The translations under genes were made by a program, and so were the position numbers. Shown piece after piece: positions 1-4,624 of a stretch of 6,730 nt of DNA (position 1 is its first letter; each line of letters starts with the position of its first letter). Origin of the DNA: an uncultured Collinsella sp. (GTDB lineage Bacteria > Actinomycetota > Coriobacteriia > Coriobacteriales > Coriobacteriaceae); the NCBI GenBank assembly GCA_902482615.1, contig CABTAA010000091.1:1-6730 (forward strand). Direction: 5' to 3'. The notes under the pieces were generated by a model. It did no database searches, had not been told where the DNA came from, and worked only from the letters and a program-made list of their open reading frames with translations.

Positions 1-899
1 CCAGCCAGGAGTATCCCGACCTGGACGTCACCGTGCGTGGCGCCATGAGCCTGGGCCGCCGCCTGCAGGACCCGCTGGCAGAGCTCGTCAAGATCCCGCC
101 CCAGTCCATTGGCGTTGGCCAGTACCAGCACGACCTTGACCAGACCGAGCTTTCACGCACCCTGGGCCACGTGGTGGAGGACGTCGTCAACCGCGTGGGC
201 GTCGACGTGAACACCGCGAGCGCGAGCCTGTTGGGCTACGTGTCGGGCATTACGCCGAGCGTGGCCAAAAACATCGTGGCCTACCGCGAGGAAAACGGCG
301 CCTTTACCGATCGCCGCCAGCTCAAGAAGGTCCCCAAACTGGGACCCAAGGCATATCTCAACGCCGCGGGCTTCCTGCGCATCAGCGGTGGCAAGAACCC
401 GCTCGACGCGACAAGCGTCCACCCCGAGAGCTACGAGGTAGCCACGGCCGTCCTGGAGCGCGCAGGCGTTAAAGCCAGTGAGCTCAGCCGCGGCGGCGTG
501 CCCGACATCGAGCGCCGCCTGGGCAGCATCTCGGCGCTGGCAAGCGACCTGGACTGCGGCACCCTCACGCTCATCGACATTGTCAACGAGCTCAAGAAGC
601 CCGGTCGCGACCCGCGCGACGACGCGCCCGAGGTGGTCTTTAGCCGCTCGGCGCTTTCCATCGACGACCTGGAGCCCGGCATGGAGCTCAAGGGCACGGT
701 GCGCAACGTTGTGGACTTTGGCGCCTTCGTCGACGTGGGCGTGCACCAGGACGGCCTCGTGCACATCTCCAAGCTGGCCAACCGCTTTGTCAAGCACCCG
801 AGCGACGTGGTGCGCGTCGGCGATACGGTCAAAGTGTGGGTCGAGAAGGTTGATCGCGACCGCAAAAAGATCTCCCTCACCATGGTGCAGGGGAAGTAA
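1..899 (+). CDS. tex: Tex family RNA-binding transcriptional accessory protein, C-terminal part (5' end outside window)
   Basis: The reading frame is already open at the left edge (codons run from base 3) and stops with TAA at 897-899, so about 298 C-terminal residues are visible of a family usually over 700 residues long. The first residues, with RRLQDPLAELVKI and SIGVGQYQHD, are the signature of Tex just after its YqgF-like nuclease-fold domain. A helix-hairpin-helix stretch follows (about bases 207-380; ASLLGYVSGI, NIVAYREENGAF, KVPKLGPKAYLNAAGFLRI). An S1 RNA-binding domain ends the protein (about 669-885; LKGTVRNVVDFGAFVDVGV, DGLVHISKLA). Tex proteins bind nucleic acids and act with the transcription and translation machinery in the cytoplasm. 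This one ends four residues after the S1 domain, without a long basic tail. A GTG at 33-35 is internal and should not be taken as the start, because conserved Tex sequence continues upstream of it. Identification is very secure; the exact cellular role of Tex remains loosely defined. Confidence 0.96.
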   Translation, partial: SQEYPDLDVTVRGAMSLGRRLQDPLAELVKIPPQSIGVGQYQHDLDQTELSRTLGHVVEDVVNRVGVDVNTASASLLGYVSGITPSVAKNIVAYREENGAFTDRRQLKKVPKLGPKAYLNAAGFLRISGGKNPLDATSVHPESYEVATAVLERAGVKASELSRGGVPDIERRLGSISALASDLDCGTLTLIDIVNELKKPGRDPRDDAPEVVFSRSALSIDDLEPGMELKGTVRNVVDFGAFVDVGVHQDGLVHISKLANRFVKHPSDVVRVGDTVKVWVEKVDRDRKKISLTMVQGK

Positions 900-935
900 C
901 AGCAAAGGACGAACCACCGCTGCCCATCGTCGAAC

Positions 936-971
936 TTGCAAGTTTTTCTCATCCAATGGGAAAACTTGCAG
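936..971. repeat. Imperfect hairpin 37 bases downstream of tex
   Basis: Bases 936-949 can pair with 958-971 around an 8-base loop (950-957). The core TGCAAGTTTT (937-946) pairs perfectly with AAAACTTGCA (961-970), and G-T wobble pairs extend both ends, giving a 14-pair stem on the + strand. Neither side carries a T-tract, so it is not a standard intrinsic terminator. It may protect or define the 3' end of the tex mRNA, or be chance structure in AT-rich DNA. Confidence 0.5.
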
Positions 972-1143
972 ATACCGCAACAAAACTTTCGCTTGCATAT
1001 GGGCGTTGCACTGCTAAACACTTTGCCTACGTTTATCAAGGCGTGAGCTGCGGGTTTTTATCTTTTCGGCGAACGGTTTTGCAGATTTACCATTTTTATC
1101 GACGCCCCAGCGGCAAAACGTTTTTGTCGATCATTGCGTTTGA

Positions 1144-1157
1144 TTCCGTTCACGGAA
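1144..1157. repeat. Perfect palindrome TTCCGT-tc-ACGGAA, related to a site at 4395
   Basis: Two perfect 6-base arms flank a 2-base centre, a shape typical of a protein binding site. The reverse complement of this element matches 12 of 12 bases (TTCCGTGAACGG) at 4395-4406 upstream of the PTS operon. Ten bases (ATTCCGTTCA) recur at 4516-4525. Its location downstream of the operon terminator is odd for an operator, and its role is unknown. Confidence 0.45.
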
Positions 1158-1197
1158 CAGAAGCAGCGCCTCACCGGCTCGTTTTCACAATCGCTCC

Positions 1198-1238
1198 AAA
1201 AAAAAAGCGGTGACGCCTCATTTGAGACGTCACCGCTT
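1198..1238 (-). terminator. Intrinsic terminator of the tal-PTS operon
   Basis: Read on the - strand, a 15-pair stem (1238-1224 with 1219-1205) with an AAAT loop leads directly into a run of T residues (the A-tract at 1198-1206 on the + strand). The single non-Watson-Crick pair, at 1216/1227, is a G-U wobble only in the - strand RNA and a C-A mismatch in the + strand RNA. This confirms the direction. A small second hairpin (GGCTTA/TAAGCC, 1277-1291) sits right after the EIIC stop codon. Confidence 0.93.
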
Positions 1239-1295
1239 CCGTGTAGGAGCCGGTTATCGGAGCTCCGCCCGATTAGGGCTTAACGTAAGCCTGGA

Positions 1296-2687
1296 TTACT
1301 CTTCCTCAACGTGATTGATCACAGCACCCTTGGTGTGGATGAAGTTGGGGACGAAGGCGACGACCAGAAGGACAGCGAGAATCGCGTAGACACCGGTGGT
1401 ACCGAAGGCCTCGGCAGCGCGGCCGAGCGTAATACCAATGACGGAGAAGTCAAAGTCGCCGAACGTAGTGTTCTTGAAGCCAAAGACGTCAAGAACGGGC
1501 AGGAGCAGGGCCGGGGCAAAGGTGATGAGCAGGCCGTTGACGAAAGCGCCAAGAGCTGCACCCTTGCGGCCGCCGGTAGCATTGCCGTAGATGCCTGCGG
1601 TAGCACCGCAGAAGAAGTGGGGAACCATGCCCGGGATGATGAAGATGCCCAGGGTAGCGCCCACGATGAACATACCGACCACGCCACCGATGAAGGAAGC
1701 GACAAAGCCAAGGATGACGGCGGTGGGAGCATAGGGGAAGAAGACGGCGCAGTCGACGGCGGGGATGGCGCCGGGGATCAGCTTGTTGGAGATGCCCTGG
1801 AAAGCCGGGACCAGGTCGGCAAGGATCATACGAACGCCGTTGTAGACGATAGTGACACCGACGGCGAAGGACAGGGCACAGGTCAGGGCGTAGACGATTA
1901 CATTGTCGCCGCCAGCGGTCTTGGTAACGACCGCAGGATCTGCGATGTAAGCGGCGAAAGCGGTAACCAGGTAGAAGAAGGCCATGGTAAGAGCCGTGGA
2001 GATGGTGGTGTCGCGCAGGAAGGAGAACTTCTCGGGGACCTCGATCTTCTCGGTGCTGTTCTCCTCGGCGTCCTTAGCAAAAAGCGTACCGACTGCAGCG
2101 GAGATGTAATAGGCGAGTGAACCGAAGTGGCCCATGGCGATTTCATCGCCATCGGTGACCTTCTCGGTGAAACGCTGACCAACGGCGGGAAGCATAGCGC
2201 TCACGAGGCCCAGGAACATGCCGCCCACGATGACAAGCTGGACATCCTGGAAGCCAGATGCCTGCAGAACGGCAGACAGCAGGCAAGCCATGAACATGCT
2301 GTGATGGCCCGTCAGGAAGATGTACTTAAACTTGGTAAAGCGGGCAATGATAATGTTCACGACGTAGCCGAGAATCAGGATCATCATGGTCTGAACGCCG
2401 AGGACGCTCTGAGCCATCGAAACGACGACCTCGTTGTTGGGCACGACGCCGGTGATGTGGAAACCGGTCTCGATGAAGGTACCCAGCGGAGCAAGGTTCT
2501 CCTGAACAACAGCAGCGCCGGCAGACAGCATGATGTAACCAAGAATGGGCTTCAGGGTTCCCGTCATCACCTTGTGGGCAGGGCGCTTGAGCGCAACAAG
2601 GCCCACAAAGGCAAACAGACCCATAATCCACGCTGGCTTGGTCAGAATCGATTGGATAAACTCAAGTATGGGAAGGATGGCTTGCAT
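1296..2687 (-). CDS. ulaA: PTS ascorbate-type transporter, EIIC permease subunit (UlaA/SgaT family)
   Basis: This is the 463-residue membrane channel of a sugar phosphotransferase system. It carries the sugar across the membrane while EIIB phosphorylates it. The protein is hydrophobic throughout, with about ten membrane segments. It carries strong UlaA-family blocks: GVVPNNE (residues 80-86), NIIIARFTKFKYIFLTGHH (111-129), and a C-terminal half with PGMVPHFFCGATAGIYGNATGG. Length matches E. coli UlaA (about 465). I chose ATG at 2687-2685 because an AGAAAGGAAG Shine-Dalgarno lies just upstream and residues from here align with the family. An in-frame start at 2732 lies inside an intercistronic hairpin and lacks family similarity. 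The gene is last in the operon, 71 bases after EIIB, and is followed by the intrinsic terminator. Family membership is secure; ascorbate as substrate is not, since this family also appears with uncharacterised sugars and no ascorbate-degrading genes are nearby. Confidence 0.95.
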   Translation of the reverse strand: MQAILPILEFIQSILTKPAWIMGLFAFVGLVALKRPAHKVMTGTLKPILGYIMLSAGAAVVQENLAPLGTFIETGFHITGVVPNNEVVVSMAQSVLGVQTMMILILGYVVNIIIARFTKFKYIFLTGHHSMFMACLLSAVLQASGFQDVQLVIVGGMFLGLVSAMLPAVGQRFTEKVTDGDEIAMGHFGSLAYYISAAVGTLFAKDAEENSTEKIEVPEKFSFLRDTTISTALTMAFFYLVTAFAAYIADPAVVTKTAGGDNVIVYALTCALSFAVGVTIVYNGVRMILADLVPAFQGISNKLIPGAIPAVDCAVFFPYAPTAVILGFVASFIGGVVGMFIVGATLGIFIIPGMVPHFFCGATAGIYGNATGGRKGAALGAFVNGLLITFAPALLLPVLDVFGFKNTTFGDFDFSVIGITLGRAAEAFGTTGVYAILAVLLVVAFVPNFIHTKGAVINHVEEE

Positions 2688-2710
2688 CTGCGCTTCCTTT
2701 CTCTCTAACG

Positions 2711-2749
2711 TGGGCGCGGTTCCCTCTTCCACAGGGAACCGCCCTTTTT
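2711..2749. other. Strong hairpin in the EIIB-EIIC spacer; T-tract faces the + strand
   Basis: Bases 2716-2725 pair perfectly with 2733-2742 around a 7-base loop. Two further G-C pairs are possible after a one-base bulge. On the + strand the stem runs straight into TTTTT (2745-2749), so it resembles an intrinsic terminator for antisense transcription. In the operon's own (-) direction the hairpin has no T-tract after it and lies about 12 bases before the EIIC Shine-Dalgarno. In that direction it is more likely an mRNA stability or processing element. Confidence 0.7.
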
Positions 2750-2758
2750 CGTGCCGCT

Positions 2759-3034
2759 TTAGGCGTTAGCGGCGGCCGCCTTGATTGCCTCGAGGGCGTC
2801 TTCGCGGATCTTCTTCTTGTTCACATAGCTGCGAACGATCACAACGTTGCCGTGGAGCTCGGGGGCGAGCTCCTTAACGGTGATGAACAGATCCGGATTT
2901 GCGGAAGAAGCACCGTTCAGGTCCATTGACTCAACGTCGGCCTTGATGCCCTCCTCCTCGCAAAGCTCCTCAACTTTGCCAGCGAGCATCAGGCTAGACC
3001 CGATGCCGTTTCCGCATACGGTGATGATATGCAT
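2759..3034 (-). CDS. ulaB: PTS EIIB subunit, ascorbate (SgaB/UlaB-like) family
   Basis: This 91-residue cytoplasmic protein passes the phosphate from EIIA to the incoming sugar. The N-terminus has the EIIB phosphocysteine loop, CGNGIGSS, with the active Cys at residue 7 after a first beta strand (HIITV). The rest follows the small alpha/beta EIIB fold (SANPDLFITV, NVVIVRSYV), ending in an Ala-rich helix. Length is typical of stand-alone SgaB/UlaB proteins. The ATG at 3034-3032 has a clear GGAGAGGAAGG Shine-Dalgarno 5 bases upstream. It lies between EIIA (75-base gap with two hairpins) and EIIC (71-base gap with one hairpin), and should work with both as one transporter. The family call is strong; substrate is unknown. 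Confidence 0.93.
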   Translation of the reverse strand: MHIITVCGNGIGSSLMLAGKVEELCEEEGIKADVESMDLNGASSANPDLFITVKELAPELHGNVVIVRSYVNKKKIREDALEAIKAAAANA

Positions 3035-3057
3035 GGCAACCTTCCTCTCCTACACGT

Positions 3058-3071
3058 GACGGTTTTCCGTC
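3058..3071 (-). other. Small hairpin just upstream of the EIIB ribosome binding site
   Basis: GACGG (3058-3062) and CCGTC (3067-3071) pair around a 4-base loop. In the operon's direction this hairpin comes after the terminator-like hairpin at 3077-3098 and about 6 bases before the EIIB Shine-Dalgarno. It may influence EIIB translation or stabilise a processed mRNA end. The stem is short (5 pairs), so the call is tentative. Confidence 0.4.
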
Positions 3072-3076
3072 TATCC

Positions 3077-3098
3077 AAAAACGGCGACGCATCGCCGT
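3077..3098 (-). terminator. Terminator-like hairpin between EIIA and EIIB (possible attenuator)
   Basis: On the - strand ACGGCGA and TCGCCGT form a perfect 7-pair, GC-rich stem with a TGCG loop. The last stem base and four more T residues follow (3081-3077). It begins 11 bases after the EIIA stop codon. The short T-tract suggests partial termination inside the operon, leaving less mRNA for EIIB and EIIC than for the transaldolase and EIIA. Confidence 0.6.
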
Positions 3099-3109
3099 GC
3101 CATTAAGGC

Positions 3110-3556
3110 CTAAAAGAATGAACGCATGGTCTCCAAAACCTGCTCGGGCGTATCGCATGCGCTGAGCTTGGCAACGCAGTCCTCGTCCTCGAACATCTGC
3201 GAAAGCTCCGCCAAGCAGCCAAGATGAGCCTTGGGGTCGGGTGCGCAAATACCCACGAGCACGTGAACCGGATCGAAATCCTCGTGTCCAAACGCAACGG
3301 CAGGGTCAAGCGTGACGATACAGATCCCCGCTTCGCTCACATTACCATCTGCCTGAGCGTGGGGCATGGCGATGCCCTCTTCCAAGACCATATAGGGGCC
3401 GAATTTGTGAACCGATGAAATCATGGCGTCAACATAGCTCTGGTCGCATTTGCCAGCGTCTACGAGCAACTTACCGCATGCCCTGATCGCTTCCTCCCAG
3501 TCGGAGGCCTCGACGTGGCAGGCAACAAGCTCGGGTTTAAGAAGATCGGTCAGCAT
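3110..3556 (-). CDS. ulaC: PTS EIIA subunit, fructose/mannitol-type (PTS_EIIA type 2) domain
   Basis: This 148-residue cytoplasmic protein accepts phosphate from HPr and hands it to EIIB. The active-site block GIAMPHAQADG places the phosphorylated histidine at residue 66. The preceding helix region (EEAIRACGKLLVDAG, SYVDAMISSV) and following strands (GICIVTLDPAV, PVHVLVGICAPD) match the type 2 EIIA domain, which is the EIIA type found with ascorbate-type EIIB/EIIC. Length is normal for a stand-alone EIIA. The start at 3556-3554 lies 9 bases after the transaldolase stop. Its AGGGGA Shine-Dalgarno overlaps that TAG stop, suggesting translational coupling. The ulaC symbol reflects operon context; by sequence alone it is simply a type 2 EIIA. 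Confidence 0.92.
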   Translation of the reverse strand: MLTDLLKPELVACHVEASDWEEAIRACGKLLVDAGKCDQSYVDAMISSVHKFGPYMVLEEGIAMPHAQADGNVSEAGICIVTLDPAVAFGHEDFDPVHVLVGICAPDPKAHLGCLAELSQMFEDEDCVAKLSACDTPEQVLETMRSFF

Positions 3557-3565
3557 GCTCGTCCC

Positions 3566-4276
3566 CTACTCCTCGGGCAAGATATGAAAACCAAGCGCCT
3601 GAACGTCGCGGGCAAAGCCCTTGACCGTATCAAGCGAGTACTCAAGCAAATCTTTCCCGAAATTCTTGCGCTTGGCAAGAATGGCATTGGGGACCGTAAT
3701 GATCTGGCATCCAACGGACTCCGCCTGGAAGATATTGAGGACCTCGCGCGTAGACGCCCAGAGAACCTCGGCAGCAGGCTTAACGGCAGCCTTCTTTACG
3801 GACTCCGCCATGAGGGGCAGCGGATCGACGCCGGTATCGGCAATGCGACCGGCAAAGATGGACAGAATAGAGGGGGTCTCGGCAGAAACGGCATCGACGA
3901 ACTCGTCGACCTGCTCGGGCGTGAAGATAGTGGTGACATTCACCTTGATGCCGTCGGCAGAAAGGCGCTTGACCAGCGCGGCAGTGGACTCGCCCTTGGT
4001 GTTGAGCGCCGGAATCTTAACATAGACGTTGTCTGCCCAGGTTGCAATCTCGCGAGCCTCGGCCTCCATACCAGCCTCGTCATCAGCGAAAACCTCAAAA
4101 GAAACCGAGACATCGGTAATGTGCTCAAGAACCGTCTTGGCAAAAGCGCGGTAGTCGGTCACGCCGCCGGCCTTCATAAGGGAAGGATTAGTCGTGAAGC
4201 CCTGAACGTTGCCATTGTCATGCATGTCAAGCATGCCCTCGAGGTTAGCGCCGTCGGCAAACACCTTGATCGCCAT
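3566..4276 (-). CDS. Transaldolase-family protein (TalC/fructose-6-phosphate aldolase-like)
   Basis: This 236-residue cytoplasmic enzyme belongs to the small class I Schiff-base aldolases of the transaldolase superfamily. It starts with IKVFADGANLEGML (Asp8 at the catalytic aspartate position), then GFTTNPSLM (26-34), the lysine block NVYVKIP with likely Schiff-base Lys87, VTTIFTPEQ, SIFAGRIADTG, VLWASTRE and GCQIITVPNAIL. Length fits the short TalC/FSA/MipB group, not the longer (over 300 residues) TalB group. I chose ATG at 4276-4274, preceded by AGAAAGGA; the longer frame from 4333 adds 19 unrelated residues. It is the first gene of the PTS operon, next to the promoter and opposite the repressor. 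It probably splits or transfers a three-carbon unit on a sugar phosphate produced by the PTS. Whether it acts as a true transaldolase or an aldolase cannot be told from sequence. No transketolase is visible in the window. Confidence 0.9.
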   Translation of the reverse strand: MAIKVFADGANLEGMLDMHDNGNVQGFTTNPSLMKAGGVTDYRAFAKTVLEHITDVSVSFEVFADDEAGMEAEAREIATWADNVYVKIPALNTKGESTAALVKRLSADGIKVNVTTIFTPEQVDEFVDAVSAETPSILSIFAGRIADTGVDPLPLMAESVKKAAVKPAAEVLWASTREVLNIFQAESVGCQIITVPNAILAKRKNFGKDLLEYSLDTVKGFARDVQALGFHILPEE

Positions 4277-4304
4277 GTTTGGTCCTTTCTCATCTAACGC
4301 TATT

Positions 4305-4316
4305 GCTATCGAAAGC
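4305..4316. promoter_or_regulatory. GCTATCGAAAGC repeat, copy 1 (leader of PTS operon)
   Basis: This is an exact 12-base copy of the element at 4370-4381, in the same orientation, 65 bases apart. It lies downstream of the predicted transcription start of the tal-PTS operon. CGAAA/TTTCG half-sites are common in operators of DeoR-family repressors such as GlpR, so this is a candidate second operator for the adjacent repressor. Confidence 0.5.
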
Positions 4317-4350
4317 CTTCTTCTTTGTTTCAAAAGCTTTTCGGTTTTCT

Positions 4351-4379
4351 TTTATAAATCATTTCAAAAGCTATCGAAA
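4351..4379 (-). promoter_or_regulatory. Predicted promoter of the tal-PTS operon
   Basis: On the - strand a TATAAA -10 box (4356-4351) lies 17 bases after TTTCGA (4379-4374), which matches the -35 consensus at only three positions. Transcription would begin near 4344, giving a leader of about 68 bases. The poor -35 lies inside the second GCTATCGAAAGC repeat, as expected for a repressible promoter. A perfect TTGACA (4392-4387) lies 30 bases from the -10, too far to pair with it. Confidence 0.5.
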
Positions 4380-4381
4380 GC
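4362..4381. promoter_or_regulatory. Composite operator candidate: TTTCAAAAGCT overlapping GCTATCGAAAGC (copy 2)
   Basis: Two repeated words merge here. TTTCAAAAGCT (4362-4372) also occurs at 4328-4338, and GCTATCGAAAGC (4370-4381) also occurs at 4305-4316. The site covers the predicted -35 of the PTS operon, so a bound repressor would block RNA polymerase. The local DeoR-family protein is the obvious candidate ligand, but this is inferred from position and motif style only. Confidence 0.55.
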
Positions 4382-4394
4382 TCAATTGTCAACT

Positions 4395-4408
4395 TTCCGT
4401 GAACGGTC
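4395..4408. repeat. TTCCGT-ga-ACGG element, second copy of the 1144 palindrome
   Basis: Twelve bases (4395-4406) equal the reverse complement of bases 1146-1157. The outermost two bases (TC) break the full palindrome. It lies directly upstream of the PTS promoter region, a place suited to an activator or a second regulator. Function unknown. Confidence 0.4.
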
Positions 4409-4546
4409 GAATATCGGGTGTGAACGTGCTTCTTTTGGGCGGCACCTCCAGAACAAGCCCCTCTATACGCTATTTAAGTGCGAACTATCTGCTACATATG
4501 CATTCGGGACATGCCATTCCGTTCATTTGATTCATACGATTTTGCC

Positions 4547-4575
4547 TTGTTCTTTTCATATCGATACGTTATATT
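4547..4575 (+). promoter_or_regulatory. Predicted promoter of the DeoR-family regulator gene
   Basis: A TATATT -10 (4570-4575) lies 17 bases after a weak TTGTTC -35 (4547-4552). The spacer holds the palindrome TATCGATA (4559-4566). The start would fall near 4582, exactly where the CGAAAG/CTTTCG inverted repeat begins, which would suit autorepression. The -35 is poor, so confidence is moderate. Confidence 0.45.
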
Positions 4576-4581
4576 TCGATT

Positions 4582-4608
4582 ACGAAAGGCCCCTCTTTTG
4601 CCTTTCGT
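4582..4608 (+). promoter_or_regulatory. Inverted repeat ACGAAAGGC/GCCTTTCGT in the leader of the regulator gene
   Basis: A perfect 9-base inverted repeat (4582-4590 with 4600-4608) has a 9-base loop and lies 4 bases before the AAGGAG Shine-Dalgarno (4613-4618). As DNA it carries the same CGAAAG/CTTTCG half-sites seen in the PTS-side repeats, so it may be the repressor's own operator. As RNA it would form a hairpin at the extreme 5' end of the transcript, next to the ribosome site. Confidence 0.6.
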
Positions 4609-4624
4609 TCAAAAGGAGTGGCAT

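Larger units (their letters stand above)
900..1197. other. AT-rich spacer between convergent tex and PTS operon; no gene supported
   Basis: About 300 bases lie between the tex stop and the terminator of the opposing operon. Base composition drops clearly against the flanking genes. An open frame at 956-1213 (+) has no Shine-Dalgarno site and runs into the A-tract and stem of the opposing terminator, so I do not call it. What can be seen is a long imperfect hairpin at 936-971, a palindrome at 1144-1157, and some short inverted repeats such as AAAACGTTTT at 1115-1124. I see no clear intrinsic terminator for tex and no convincing promoter. Confidence 0.6.

Noticed and set aside
153..998. 281-codon open frame on the - strand opposite tex
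   Set aside because: The + strand encodes unmistakable Tex HhH and S1 domains; the antisense protein is rich in Ala, Val, His and Asp without recognisable motifs.
956..1213. Possible 85-residue gene in the tex-PTS spacer
   Set aside because: No ribosome site, composition unlike neighbouring genes, and its last codons (Lys-Lys-Lys-Arg) are simply the A-tract and stem of the opposing terminator.
1311..2120. 269-codon open frame on the + strand opposite EIIC
   Set aside because: It is a mirror of the EIIC gene in GC-rich DNA. The protein is an acidic, low-complexity Asp/Gly-rich string with no recognisable fold and no ribosome site, while the - strand frame is a clear UlaA homologue.
3515..4297. 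260-codon open frame on the + strand opposite the transaldolase gene
   Set aside because: Antisense shadow of a clearly conserved enzyme gene; no family similarity and no Shine-Dalgarno site.
4387..4392. Perfect TTGACA on the - strand as -35 of the PTS operon
   Set aside because: The nearest good -10 (TATAAA) is 30 bases away, and the hexamers at 16-18 bases are poor, so I prefer the TTTCGA/TATAAA pair. An alternative start using TTGACA is not fully excluded.
4478..4624. N-terminal extension of the DeoR-family regulator from an ATG at 4478
   Set aside because: The 49 extra residues are translated promoter and leader DNA, including the inverted repeat and Shine-Dalgarno; family alignment begins after 4625.
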